In this document: positions 27,866 to 37,138 of the stretch, piece after piece | Numbering within the stretch: the stretch's first letter is position 1 | Layout of the letters: every line of letters begins with the position of its first letter | DNA from: an uncultured Erythrobacter sp. | GTDB lineage: Bacteria > Pseudomonadota > Alphaproteobacteria > Sphingomonadales > Sphingomonadaceae | Direction: 5' to 3' | Length of the DNA stretch: 64,000 nucleotides | Assembly (NCBI GenBank): GCA_947502305.1 | Contig: CANMZA010000002.1 | Span: 62,001 to 126,000 of the forward strand | Notes under the pieces: generated by a model | The model's database searches: none | What the model saw: only the letters and a program-made list of their open reading frames with translations | Told to the model about the DNA's origin: nothing | Program-made: the position numbers and the translations under genes

Positions 27866-29170
27866 ATGTTCGACAGCAATGAATTTGAAGAAGTCACCAT
27901 CGGAGAACAAAGCCTTGTCCCGTGGCCGCGTCTTGCGGCGGTGGCGGCAATGGTCGGTTTTTCGCTCCCGACATTTTTGACCGGGTTGGAAGTGTCGATT
28001 GCATTGCCGCCTTGGCAGGCGCTTGGCGCGTTAATTTTAGGGTCACTGATTATCTTTGCCATTGGCGGGGTGATCGGAATGATCGGCGCGCGGACCCGGA
28101 TGAGCTCATATCTCCTCGTCCGGCTAGCTTTTGGCGATGGCGGCGCGGGCCTGGTAAACATCGCTTTTGCGATATCCTTGCTGGGCTGGTTCGGCCTCAA
28201 TATTAATCTGTTCACGCAAGCAACCGGGCGGCTCGCCCTCACCTTGTTTGAGGTGCAATTGCCCGAATTTGCGATGGCCGCTGTTGCGGGGCTGTGCATG
28301 ACGGTGACGACGCTCATCGGTTTTCGGGCAATCAATTGGCTCTCTACCTTGATGGTGCCGGTGCTGGCCTTTGTAACCTTGTGGCTGATCACCAGCACAT
28401 TGGGCGAGAAAAACCTCGGCGCGATTATGTCTGCTGAAATTGAGCCCACTTTGACCATCGGCAGCGGTGTCTCCGCTATTGTAGGCGCGATTATTGTTGG
28501 CGCGATCATCCTGCCCGATATCACCCGTTTTGCAAAAACCCCCAGAGACGCAGTGGGGACGGCGTTTTTCGCTTATGTTCCAGTGCAAATCTTGGTCATG
28601 GGTGCCGCTGGCCTCGCGGGCTCGCTCGCGCCAGAATCTGAATTTTTGGATATTCTGATCAATCTCGGATTGGGCCTCGGCGCGATTGTCATTGTTATTG
28701 CCAGCAGTTGGGCGCTCAATTCGCTCAATCTCTACAGCACGGTTCTTAGTGTTAAGGCGACATTCCCGTCACTCGGCCGGACCGCAATCACCATTGGCCT
28801 CGGCGTGCTGGGCGTGGTGTTCGCTATGCTCAATATCTTGGACAGTTTCGTGATTTTCCTGATCTATCTTTCAGCCGTTTTCGTGCCGGTCGCGGGGGTA
28901 TTGGTGGCCGATTATCTGATAGTCCGGCCGGATCACTATACGCTTGAAAATCTGGGCAAGGGGCCCGCGATCAATCTGGTGGCTTTCGGCGCGTGGCTGA
29001 TCGGGGCGGGGTATGCGATTGCGGAGATTCAAGGCTGGGCCCCTTCCCCCAGCGGATTTGCAGCTTTGGAGGCCGCAGTGCTGACAGCAGCAGCATATCT
29101 TGTGTTGGCAGGCTTGGTTAAACGAAGTTCTGAAGGCGGCCCGCAACATAGCGGGACGATGGGTGAATAG
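27866..29170 (+). CDS. NCS1-family purine/cytosine/hydantoin-type permease
   Basis: From ATG 27866 the protein is 434 residues with about twelve hydrophobic helices in the pattern of CodB-like NCS1 transporters: VTIGEQSLVPWPRLAAVAAM near the start, GMIGARTRMSSYLLVRLAFG near residue 80, and IVGAIILPDITRFAKTPRDA near residue 220. NCS1 proteins import cytosine, purines, allantoin or hydantoins. It is the first gene of an operon with a hydantoinase/oxoprolinase and a DUF917 gene, which argues for a cyclic-amide substrate. The frame is open to a start at 27836, but the conserved part begins after ATG 27866. Confidence 0.87.
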   Translation: MFDSNEFEEVTIGEQSLVPWPRLAAVAAMVGFSLPTFLTGLEVSIALPPWQALGALILGSLIIFAIGGVIGMIGARTRMSSYLLVRLAFGDGGAGLVNIAFAISLLGWFGLNINLFTQATGRLALTLFEVQLPEFAMAAVAGLCMTVTTLIGFRAINWLSTLMVPVLAFVTLWLITSTLGEKNLGAIMSAEIEPTLTIGSGVSAIVGAIIVGAIILPDITRFAKTPRDAVGTAFFAYVPVQILVMGAAGLAGSLAPESEFLDILINLGLGLGAIVIVIASSWALNSLNLYSTVLSVKATFPSLGRTAITIGLGVLGVVFAMLNILDSFVIFLIYLSAVFVPVAGVLVADYLIVRPDHYTLENLGKGPAINLVAFGAWLIGAGYAIAEIQGWAPSPSGFAALEAAVLTAAAYLVLAGLVKRSSEGGPQHSGTMGE

Positions 29171-30736
29171 ATGCTGCGTATCGGAATAGATGTTGGCGGG
29201 ACACATACGGATGCTGCGCTGCTTGATGGCGATGTATTGTTGGCCTCAACCAAAGCCGCCACCACCGCAGACGTCGTCACCGGCATAACAAACGCCTTTG
29301 ACGCAGTTTTGGCCGATGGTAAAATCGCGGCCAGCGCCGTTCAATGCGTGATGATTGGCACCACGCAATTCACCAACGCCGTGATCGAACGCCGCGAACT
29401 GGCGCCCGTGGCCGCGATCCGCATTGGGCTACCGTCAGGCAAAGGTTTGCCGCCATTTACGGCTTGGCCAGATGACATTGCGAGCGCGATCGGCGGCATG
29501 TCTTTCATGGTGGCAGGCGGATACCTTTATGACGGCGAATTGCTGGCACCTTTGGATGAGGCAGCGATCGACAAAGCCGTGGCGCAAATCGCGGCTTCGC
29601 CTGTCCGCAATGTTGCGATTGCGTCGGCTTTTTCCCCTCTAAATGCCGCGCCAGAAGAAAGCGTCGCCGCCAAAATCCGTCTCGCAATACCCAATGCGCG
29701 TATCACGTGTTCGCACACAATTGGCGGCCTTGGGCTGCTTGAACGCGAGAATGCCGCCATTCTCAATGCAGCGTTGCTGCCGTTTGCGAGCCGGGTCGTC
29801 ACCTCTTTTGAGGCGGCGTTGGTTCAGCGCGGCATGACTTGCCCGCTTTATATCAGCCAGAACGATGGCACTTTGATGGGCGCGGAATTTGTCCGCCAAT
29901 TTCCTGCGCTCACTTTCGCCTCCGGCCCAACCAATTCCCTGCGCGGCGCGTGGAAGCTCACGGGGCTAGAGGACGCGATTGTCGTCGATATCGGCGGTAC
30001 GACCTCAGACATTGGGGTCCTGCAATCCGGCTTTCCGCGCGAGTCCTACAACATTATCGATATTGGCGGCGTGCGTACCAATTTCCGCATGCCGGACATT
30101 TTGGCCATCGGCGTCGGCGGCGGCAGTTTGGTGAGCGCGGATGGCCTTCAGATCGGCCCGCAATCGGTCGGCCACCATTTGACGAGCGAAGGATTGGTCT
30201 TCGGCGGTGATCAGCGCACTCTTACCGATATTGCCGTCGCCGCCGGAGCGTTTGATCTGGGCGACCGCGCACGGGTCAGCGACTTGCCAGCCGGCCTTGT
30301 GAACACCGCACGCGGCGGGATGCATTCGATGCTAAACAATGCAATTGACTCGATGCGTCCGGGCGGACGCAAATTGCCCGTTATCCTCGTCGGCGGCGGC
30401 GCGGGTTTGGTGACAGAGACGTTGGACGCCGCAACGCAAACGATTATCCCGCCCAATTCCGGCACTGCCAATGCGATTGGTGCGGCGATTGCACAGATCG
30501 GCGGGGAGGCAGAACAGATGCTTTCCTATCAACAGATCCCGCGTGAGGAAGCCTTGGCACAGGTCACCGCGGAGGCAGAGCGCGCGGCCGTGGCGGCTGG
30601 CGGTGACCCCGCGTCGCTCACAGTCGTAGATGTCTCAGAGACGCCGGTACCTTATATGGAAGAGGGCGCCATGCGGCTGAGGGTGAAGACAGTCGGCGCG
30701 TTGATGGCGCGCGAACCGCAAGGGGACGGCGCATGA
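29171..30736 (+). CDS. Hydantoinase/oxoprolinase family protein (HyuA-like)
   Basis: A 521-residue ATP-dependent hydrolase of the hydantoinase A / 5-oxoprolinase family. The N-terminal ASKHA-type phosphate motif LRIGIDVGGTHTDAALLDG, the GTTQFTNAVIER segment, the central SQNDGTLMGAEF and the second phosphate loop DAIVVDIGGTTSDIGVLQSG are all present. It is shorter than full 5-oxoprolinases and has no HyuB subunit beside it. The ATG directly abuts the stop of the permease gene, and its stop overlaps the start of the DUF917 gene (ATGA), so the three are one translationally coupled unit. Confidence 0.9.
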   Translation: MLRIGIDVGGTHTDAALLDGDVLLASTKAATTADVVTGITNAFDAVLADGKIAASAVQCVMIGTTQFTNAVIERRELAPVAAIRIGLPSGKGLPPFTAWPDDIASAIGGMSFMVAGGYLYDGELLAPLDEAAIDKAVAQIAASPVRNVAIASAFSPLNAAPEESVAAKIRLAIPNARITCSHTIGGLGLLERENAAILNAALLPFASRVVTSFEAALVQRGMTCPLYISQNDGTLMGAEFVRQFPALTFASGPTNSLRGAWKLTGLEDAIVVDIGGTTSDIGVLQSGFPRESYNIIDIGGVRTNFRMPDILAIGVGGGSLVSADGLQIGPQSVGHHLTSEGLVFGGDQRTLTDIAVAAGAFDLGDRARVSDLPAGLVNTARGGMHSMLNNAIDSMRPGGRKLPVILVGGGAGLVTETLDAATQTIIPPNSGTANAIGAAIAQIGGEAEQMLSYQQIPREEALAQVTAEAERAAVAAGGDPASLTVVDVSETPVPYMEEGAMRLRVKTVGALMAREPQGDGA

Positions 30737-31821
30737 AGATCGGCGCAGAAGATTTAGACGCGCTCGCGCTTGGTTCCGTCTTTTTGGCGACAGGCGGCGG
30801 GGGCGATCCCTACATCCCGCAATTGATCACGCAGCGCGCGCTGGAGGAATATGGTCCAGCGCAAATCATGGCGCCAAATGACCTTGGCGACGATTCCTTT
30901 GTATGCGCGATTGGATCCGTCGGGGCACCTACGGTCAGTCTGGAACTGCTGCCCTCAATTGACGAGGCCGCAGGAGCATTGGCCGCGTTTGAGGAGCATC
31001 TTGGGCGTAAAGTCGATGCGCTGGCCGCGTTTGAGATCGGCGGCGGAAATTCTCTTATCCCCCTGCTCGCCGCAGCCAGCCGGGGCATCCCGATGATCGA
31101 TGGTGACGGCATGGCCCGCGCTCTGCCAGAGGCGCAGATGATGACCTATGCAATGGCAGGGATCGCGCCGACGCCGTCTGTATCTTATGATTACCGCGGC
31201 AATGTCCGGCACTTCGATTGCCCGGACCCGCTGGAATATGAGGGGATTATCCGCGCCTGCGCCGTTGAATCAGGCGGCATGATCACCGCAGTCGAACATC
31301 CCATGTCTGGCGCTGAGTGCAAGGCGGCGATTATTCCGGGCACATTGTCATTCGCGCTCAAACTGGGCCGCTTGCTCGAACAAGGCCGCGGCCCCGCAGG
31401 CGCAATCGCCGGACCACTGGCGGAAATTTTTGAGGGGACAATCTATGGCGCATGCCGTATGATATTCTCCGGTAAGGTCAGCGCAAAATCATCGCGCGTA
31501 GTCGGCGGATACGACGTTGGTGAGGCTGTGATTGAGCCGATTGGCGCTGAGGCTTTCGGATCAGAAGCGATGACCATCACGATTAAGAACGAATATCTGC
31601 TGGCCAGAATTGGCGATAAAATTGCAGCCAGCGTGCCCGATTTAATCGTGATTGTGGATGCCGAAACATCGATGCCGATCAACGCTGAGAGGCTGCGCTA
31701 TGGGCAGCGGGTCGCAGTGTTTGCGATTGGTGCCCCGGCTGTGTTCAAAACCCCAGAGGCGCTCGCGGTTGTTGGCCCGCGATATTTTGGATTTGATCAC
31801 GATTATGCGCCGTTTGCGTAA
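30733..31821 (+). CDS. DUF917 domain-containing protein
   Basis: A 362-residue DUF917 (PF06032) protein. Recognisable pieces are the start DLDALALGSVFLATGGGGDP, the FEIGGGNSLIPLLAAASRGI loop near residue 100, and MIDGDGMARALPEAQM. DUF917 proteins are nearly always encoded with HyuA-like hydantoinase/oxoprolinase genes and are thought to act as their partner subunit, though no activity is settled. The start overlaps the HyuA-like stop by four bases. Confidence 0.88.
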   Translation: MKIGAEDLDALALGSVFLATGGGGDPYIPQLITQRALEEYGPAQIMAPNDLGDDSFVCAIGSVGAPTVSLELLPSIDEAAGALAAFEEHLGRKVDALAAFEIGGGNSLIPLLAAASRGIPMIDGDGMARALPEAQMMTYAMAGIAPTPSVSYDYRGNVRHFDCPDPLEYEGIIRACAVESGGMITAVEHPMSGAECKAAIIPGTLSFALKLGRLLEQGRGPAGAIAGPLAEIFEGTIYGACRMIFSGKVSAKSSRVVGGYDVGEAVIEPIGAEAFGSEAMTITIKNEYLLARIGDKIAASVPDLIVIVDAETSMPINAERLRYGQRVAVFAIGAPAVFKTPEALAVVGPRYFGFDHDYAPFA

Positions 31822-31868
31822 TTCTCGCGGGCGCTGAGTTGGGATAGAACATCAGAACGGAAGTTATT

Positions 31869-32804
31869 ATGCAGGCAAGCACCAGTTTGATTAGCAAAGT
31901 ATCCGCCATCTTTGCCGCTTTGAGCCTCGCATTTTTCGCCGTTACTGGTTCTGCCCATTCCCCTGCCGAGCCTGAGCAAAGCACGAGCGCTGCGTCGTCT
32001 CACTCGCTCGCGCAAGGGCGCGGTGGGTTCGTATTCTCCAATTGGAATGGCCCAGACCTTCCGGTTTGGACCTATGTTCCGCAGAGGATCGAAAGCGGCA
32101 CGGCGCCGATTTTGTTTGTCATGCACGGTGCGCGGCGCGATCCGCAGCGATACCGCGAGCAATGGGTCGCCTCCGCAGATCGCGGCGGTTTCATCATCGT
32201 CGCCCCAGAATTTTCGCGGGTCGATTTCCCCGGCTCACGCAACTATAATCTGGGCGGCATGTTTGAACGGGGCACTGGCGAATGGCGCGACGAGGGATTG
32301 TGGAGCTTCTCCGCGATTGAACCGATTTTCGATGAAGTCGTTGCCCGGTTGAACGGATCGCAGGGTGACTACACCATCTTTGGCCATTCCGCCGGATCGC
32401 AATTCGTTCACCGGTTCTTGATGATGAAACCAGACAATCGCGCCAAGCGTTTTCTGGCCGCCAACGCTGGGTGGTACACTTTTGCTGATCCCGAAATAGC
32501 ATTTCCCTTCGGGCTCGGAGAAATCCCGCTGACGCAGGAACAATTGGCCGCAATCCTTGCAAAAGACGTGGTGATTTTGCTCGGCGATCAAGACACCGAC
32601 ACCGCGCATTCCTCGCTCAATCGCAGCGATGGGGCCATGCGCCAAGGGGAGCACCGATTTGCCCGTGGTCAGGCCTTTTTTGAGGCAGCGCGCGCCTATG
32701 CGGATCAGAATGGTTGGGAATTTGGCTGGTCACTGCGCGTTGTCGAAGGGGTCGGGCATTCCAATGGCGGCATGGCAGAGGGCGCGTTTGATCTGGTCGA
32801 CTAA
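31869..32804 (+). CDS. Secreted alpha/beta-hydrolase (esterase/poly(3-hydroxybutyrate)-depolymerase-like)
   Basis: A 311-residue protein with a clear signal peptide (SAIFAALSLAFFAVTGSAHS). The alpha/beta-hydrolase fold shows the oxyanion region FVMHGARRDPQRYREQW, the nucleophile Ser174 in TIFGHSAGSQF, the acidic LLGDQDTD and a terminal catalytic histidine in GVGHSNGG. The family includes esterases and poly(3-hydroxybutyrate) depolymerases. The substrate is not evident. It starts 47 bases after the DUF917 gene, so it may extend that operon, and it ends 14 bases from a convergent transporter gene. Confidence 0.75.
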   Translation: MQASTSLISKVSAIFAALSLAFFAVTGSAHSPAEPEQSTSAASSHSLAQGRGGFVFSNWNGPDLPVWTYVPQRIESGTAPILFVMHGARRDPQRYREQWVASADRGGFIIVAPEFSRVDFPGSRNYNLGGMFERGTGEWRDEGLWSFSAIEPIFDEVVARLNGSQGDYTIFGHSAGSQFVHRFLMMKPDNRAKRFLAANAGWYTFADPEIAFPFGLGEIPLTQEQLAAILAKDVVILLGDQDTDTAHSSLNRSDGAMRQGEHRFARGQAFFEAARAYADQNGWEFGWSLRVVEGVGHSNGGMAEGAFDLVD

Positions 32805-32818
32805 AGCGAGTGCGCGGG

Positions 32819-34354
32819 CTACCCAAAATTGAGGCCCAGCGCCGCCGCGCCAAGCCAATAAACAAACCCAGTCACAAGCGCGATCCCGACCAGATTTAGC
32901 ACAAAGCCGCCGCGCGCCATTTGCGGAATTGTGACGACACCTGTGCTGAAGGCGATAGCATTGGGCGGAGTTCCAACCGGCAGCATGAAAGCGCATGTCG
33001 CCGCCAGCGCAGCGGGCACCAATAAGCCCATTGGATCAACCCCAATCCCAAGCGCCACTCCGCCCAGCACGGGAATGAAAGTCGCAGCGGTGGCGGTGTT
33101 GCTAGTGACTTCGGTCAAGAACAGGACAATCGTCACCACAGCAGCAATCAGCAGAACGATCGGCAATGCCGAAAGGCCAGACACTTGCTGACCAAACCAA
33201 TCATCGAGGCCCGTACCCGCAACCGCCCCGGCCAAGCTCAAACCCCCGCCAAACAGCAGCAAAACACCCCAAGGCAGGCCGCTTTCCGCGTCTTTCCAAT
33301 TGAGCACCATTTCATCGTGACCGCGTCCCGGCAGCAAAAACAGCGCTAATCCCGCACCAATCGCAATCGCCGTATCATTTAGATCGTCGAGCCACGGCAT
33401 CACAGCCATGACCGATGGTATTTCAGCCAGCAATCCGGGAACAATCCACAAAAAAGCCGCCCCGGCAAAAACCAGGGCGACCATTCGCTCCCCCTGTCCC
33501 AGTTGGCCCAGTTTCGCGATCTCATCCGCGATCAATTGTTTGCCGCCCGGTATCTCGGCCAGATCGAACCGGTAAAGAACTCGCGTCATCAAAACCCAGC
33601 CGATGGCGATAAAGGTGAGAGCCAGCGGCAGGCCTAGGATCATCCAATCCACAAACCCGATATCAATGCCCAGTTCTGCGCTGGCATAGCCCGCGATGAT
33701 CGCGTTAGGCGGGCTACCAAGCAAAGTGCCCAGCCCGCCCATACTAGCCGACCAAGCAATCGCCAGCACTAGGCAGATGCCGAAATTTTCAATCTCCGGA
33801 TCGGGCGCAGCCTCATGGATTGCCGCATCTCGCGCCGCCCCTCCGCCAGACATCCCCCGGCCAGACACAAGCGCAAGTACCGAAAAGCCAATCGGCAGCA
33901 TCATCAATGTGGTGGCGGTGTTCGACACCCACATGGACAAAAACCCCGTCGCAATCATCATGCCCAGCACGATCCGCTGCGGCGAAACACCCACACGCCG
34001 CAATGTTAGCAATGCGATCCGCCGATGCAGCCCCCATTTCTCCATCGCAATCGCAATCAAGAACCCGCCAAGAAACAGGAACACAATCGGACTTGCATAA
34101 GAAGCGGTAGTCTCTGCGACATTGCGCTGCGTCAGCGCCGGAATAAGGATGATCGGCAGCAAAGATGTCGCCGCAAGCGGCACCGCCTCCGTCATCCACC
34201 ACACGGCCATCAACGCCGCAATCGCAGCGACCCAGCGCGCATCACCTGACAATTCCGCCGCGCCAAGCAGCGTGAAAACAATCGCGGCAAGCGCCAACCC
34301 TGCCAGGCGAAAAGTCCAGATTGTGCTGGCGGAACGTGCTGGCGGTGCAGACAT
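32819..34354 (-). CDS. SLC13/DASS family dicarboxylate:sodium symporter
   Basis: A 511-residue inner-membrane transporter of the DASS family, which imports succinate, fumarate, malate or related anions. The hallmarks are an N-terminal TEAVPLAATSLLPIILIP, the WVSNTATTLMMLPIGFSVLA loop near residue 120, the central GSPPNAIIAGYASAELG, and the repeated signature LTEVTSNTATAATFIPVLG plus PVGTPPNAIAF near the C-terminus. Its ATG overlaps the stop of the lyase gene (TAATG), so the two are translationally coupled: the lyase probably makes the dicarboxylate that this protein takes up. Confidence 0.91.
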   Translation of the reverse strand: MSAPPARSASTIWTFRLAGLALAAIVFTLLGAAELSGDARWVAAIAALMAVWWMTEAVPLAATSLLPIILIPALTQRNVAETTASYASPIVFLFLGGFLIAIAMEKWGLHRRIALLTLRRVGVSPQRIVLGMMIATGFLSMWVSNTATTLMMLPIGFSVLALVSGRGMSGGGAARDAAIHEAAPDPEIENFGICLVLAIAWSASMGGLGTLLGSPPNAIIAGYASAELGIDIGFVDWMILGLPLALTFIAIGWVLMTRVLYRFDLAEIPGGKQLIADEIAKLGQLGQGERMVALVFAGAAFLWIVPGLLAEIPSVMAVMPWLDDLNDTAIAIGAGLALFLLPGRGHDEMVLNWKDAESGLPWGVLLLFGGGLSLAGAVAGTGLDDWFGQQVSGLSALPIVLLIAAVVTIVLFLTEVTSNTATAATFIPVLGGVALGIGVDPMGLLVPAALAATCAFMLPVGTPPNAIAFSTGVVTIPQMARGGFVLNLVGIALVTGFVYWLGAAALGLNFG

Positions 34355-35757
34355 TATTGTCCGCCTCCATGCTCGGCGGCCTCTGCAATGACGCGGTCAA
34401 CCTGCTCGATGGCGGGCTGCTCTATCCGCAATGGGCTCATCAATTGAGCCAATGCGGACGCATCCAAATGCTGCGAAATTCTGGGTTCGTTCATCAATTC
34501 ATCAATGAAGTCAGTCTCAGAGACGATTGCTCTTGCGATCACCTCCTTGACCAATGCCTCCGCTTCCTCGCGCGGCATGAATTCCGCCAAAGCAAATGCC
34601 ACACGCTGCGACATGGCAAAACCGCGTGTCAGAGCGATATTGTCAAACATCCGCTCGCTATCGATTTCCAATCCGGACAAGAGCGTGTTGAGCACTCGGA
34701 CGGCGCCCACCGATCCCACCGAAATCTCCTCGATCACCGGCGTCAGGCGCGATGTGTTGTCACGCTCGAAAAGATTGACGACATCATCGCTAAGAACCTC
34801 AGCCAGCCGAGGAATTACTCGTCCAGCATGGACAAGCCGCTCTGGCGCGCGCGGATTGCGTTTGTGCGGCATCGAACTCGATCCCACCACGCCCGGTCGC
34901 TGCGCCTCGCGCACTTCGCCAATATCGGTGCCTTGCAAGAGAAAAAATTCTTGCCCAATCCGCTGGTGCGACCGAGCAATCAGGCCGAGAACAAGGCCAT
35001 ATTCCGCCAGTACATCGCGGGTCCCGCTCCAATCGGAAGCATAAGGGGAATCGAGCCCCAATTCTGCGGCAAAGCTCTGCTCCACTGCGATTGCCTGCTC
35101 GCCTAGACCAGAATAATTGCCAACCGCCCCCTTCAAGATGGCCGAGCGGCGAAGCCGTCTGCGCAAATCGGCCAGACGATCCCGATGGCGCGTATATTCG
35201 CCGACCCAAACGCTGACTTTCTTGCCAAAGGTGATCGGCTGAGCATGCTGGCCCAAGGTTCGCCCGATCATCGGCGTTTGAGCATGCCGGGCGGCAATAT
35301 CAGACATAATCGCAATCGTTTCAGCCAAGCAGCGATCCAGCGATCCCAGCGAGCGATCCGCCTGAATTATCGTCGTCGTTCCGTAAATATCGACCGTCGT
35401 CGCGCCAAAATGCACATATTGATCGCCGTCCGCATCCAAACTGCGCCGCCAAACATTGAGCAATGCGACCATCCGGTGGCGCACGATCTGATATTCGGCA
35501 TCAAAGGCATCTTGCGGGATCAGCGCGGCCTGCGCATTGGCGGTGATCTCTGCCGCGGCGGCGGCGGGGATGACGCCGTGTTGTGCCTGAGCGCGGGCCA
35601 TTGCGGCCTCTACCTCAAGGATAATCTGGGTTTGCGCCTCATACCCAAACACATCGCGCGCAGCACTAACCGAGCATGCAGAGGCGTATGAAGGAAAGGC
35701 AAGTGCCCCAGCAAACAAACATGTCGCAAACGCGCGCTTGGCCAAGCCGTTTTTCAT
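34354..35757 (-). CDS. Exported fumarase/aspartase-superfamily lyase
   Basis: A 467-residue member of the class-II fumarase/aspartase superfamily. The catalytic-loop signature GSSSMPHKRNP is near residue 295, the HFGATTVDIYGTT block is near residue 117, and GRTLGQHAQPITFGKKV is near residue 165, closest in pattern to 3-carboxymuconate cycloisomerase, adenylosuccinate and EDDS lyases. Oddly for this superfamily it begins with a signal peptide (KRAFATCLFAGALAFPSYAS, cleavage around ASA/C), so it should work in the periplasm. Family members eliminate fumarate from an N- or O-linked succinyl unit. Translational coupling to a DASS dicarboxylate transporter fits periplasmic fumarate release. The substrate is unknown. 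Confidence 0.85.
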   Translation of the reverse strand: MKNGLAKRAFATCLFAGALAFPSYASACSVSAARDVFGYEAQTQIILEVEAAMARAQAQHGVIPAAAAAEITANAQAALIPQDAFDAEYQIVRHRMVALLNVWRRSLDADGDQYVHFGATTVDIYGTTTIIQADRSLGSLDRCLAETIAIMSDIAARHAQTPMIGRTLGQHAQPITFGKKVSVWVGEYTRHRDRLADLRRRLRRSAILKGAVGNYSGLGEQAIAVEQSFAAELGLDSPYASDWSGTRDVLAEYGLVLGLIARSHQRIGQEFFLLQGTDIGEVREAQRPGVVGSSSMPHKRNPRAPERLVHAGRVIPRLAEVLSDDVVNLFERDNTSRLTPVIEEISVGSVGAVRVLNTLLSGLEIDSERMFDNIALTRGFAMSQRVAFALAEFMPREEAEALVKEVIARAIVSETDFIDELMNEPRISQHLDASALAQLMSPLRIEQPAIEQVDRVIAEAAEHGGGQ

Positions 35758-35892
35758 TCTCGCCCCCTACCTTCTGCGCCCGGCGCCATTTGCCAGCACT
35801 GCCATAGACCGCATTTATGGATGCTGCGTCAATCGCTCATGGCCCGAAGCCTCCGGGCCACCCAATGTGACCCCTCTATAACCGGCGGGGAA

Positions 35893-37137
35893 ATGCAAGT
35901 GGGGCGTTCGGCAATTATCGTGGGGGCAGGCGTCATCGGCATGTGCAGCGCCTATGCGCTCGCCAAAAGGGGGTGGTCCGTTACCCTGATCGACCGTGAA
36001 GACGGACCGGCCATGGGAGCTAGCCGCGCCAATGGCGCGCAGCTCAGCTATTGCTTTACCGATGCATTGGGCAATCCAGCGGTTTTGGCCGCATTGCCGC
36101 GCTTGCTATCCGGGAAAGAGGGCGTCTCTTTCGGCCTATCGCCAAATCCCGCTTATCTCGCTTGGCTGGCGCAGTTTGCCCGAAATTGCACGCAGGCGCG
36201 GTTTCGCACGAATACGCTGGCAGTGTTGGAATTGGCGTTTGAATCGAAGGCGGCGATGGAGGCGCTACTGCAAGAACATGCAATTGATTTTGCACATCGC
36301 CGCGCTGGCAAAGTGCAATTGCTGTATTCGCCGAAAGACCGTTCGAAAGCGGAAATGTTGCGCATTCTCAAACAGCGCCCGGGTTGTGAGCAACAGACCC
36401 TAACACGCTCCGAATTGCCCGGATTGGATCCCGCACTTCGCGGACTTGATAGCGGCGTTATCGGCGCGATCTCGACGCCATCGGAAACTGTCGGTGATCC
36501 CTACCTCTTTTGCCGCGCTTTGCTGGAATTGCTGATCACGCAATACGGCGTGACGGCGCATTTCGGGTGCGACATTCGCGCGATTGGAGAAGGCGGGCAG
36601 CGCGCGCAGAATGCAGGGCCGAGCAGCAGCGGCGCAGGATTTGTTACGTTGGCAAGCGGTGAGCAAATGTCCGCCGATATCGTCGTTGCGGCGGGCGGGA
36701 TTGACAGCAACCGCCTGCTTGCTCCGCTTGGCCAAGCCATCGCAGTCCAGCCGATGAAGGGCTATTCCTTTGAAATGCCCGCTACGGCGACATCGCCGAA
36801 AGTGTCGGTCACCGATGGCAAACGGCGGTTGGTTTTCACAAATTTAGGCGACCGGATAAGGGTCGCAGGCATTGCCGAACTGGGCAATGCAGCGCGCAGT
36901 ATTGATCCTGATCGGACCAGCTGGTTGGTAAAATCGGCCCAAGAATGCCTGCCCAGTGCCGGTGACTATTCGCAGGCTGGTCGCTTTTGGGCCGGGCTGC
37001 GGCCTGTGACGCCCAATTCTCAACCCATTATCCGGCGTGCCGGATCGTCACTGGCGATAAACACCGGGCACGGCGCTTTGGGGTGGACATTGGCCATGGG
37101 CTCAGGTGAGCGGATCGCGCAGCTATTGGACGATTAA
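35893..37137 (+). CDS. FAD-dependent D-amino acid dehydrogenase-like oxidoreductase
   Basis: From ATG 35893 (GGCGGGGAA just upstream) this is a 414-residue flavoprotein. The Rossmann motif AIIVGAGVIGMCSAYALAKR is at the N-terminus, the family block GASRANGAQLSYCFTDALGN near residue 50 matches DadA, and the C-terminus has GRFWAGLRPVTPNSQPIIRR and GHGALGWTLAMGSG. DadA enzymes oxidise D-amino acids to keto acids at the inner membrane. It is divergent from the lyase gene and convergent with the amino-acid symporter gene, in a neighbourhood with an N-acyl-D-amino-acid deacylase. The frame is open to 35821, but those 24 residues precede the conserved start. Confidence 0.86.
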   Translation: MQVGRSAIIVGAGVIGMCSAYALAKRGWSVTLIDREDGPAMGASRANGAQLSYCFTDALGNPAVLAALPRLLSGKEGVSFGLSPNPAYLAWLAQFARNCTQARFRTNTLAVLELAFESKAAMEALLQEHAIDFAHRRAGKVQLLYSPKDRSKAEMLRILKQRPGCEQQTLTRSELPGLDPALRGLDSGVIGAISTPSETVGDPYLFCRALLELLITQYGVTAHFGCDIRAIGEGGQRAQNAGPSSSGAGFVTLASGEQMSADIVVAAGGIDSNRLLAPLGQAIAVQPMKGYSFEMPATATSPKVSVTDGKRRLVFTNLGDRIRVAGIAELGNAARSIDPDRTSWLVKSAQECLPSAGDYSQAGRFWAGLRPVTPNSQPIIRRAGSSLAINTGHGALGWTLAMGSGERIAQLLDD

Positions 37138-37138
37138 T

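Noticed and set aside
27763..28524. A 253-codon minus-strand frame over the NCS1 permease gene
   Set aside because: It is antisense to a gene with clear family motifs and shows only low-complexity Pro/Ala/Ser sequence.
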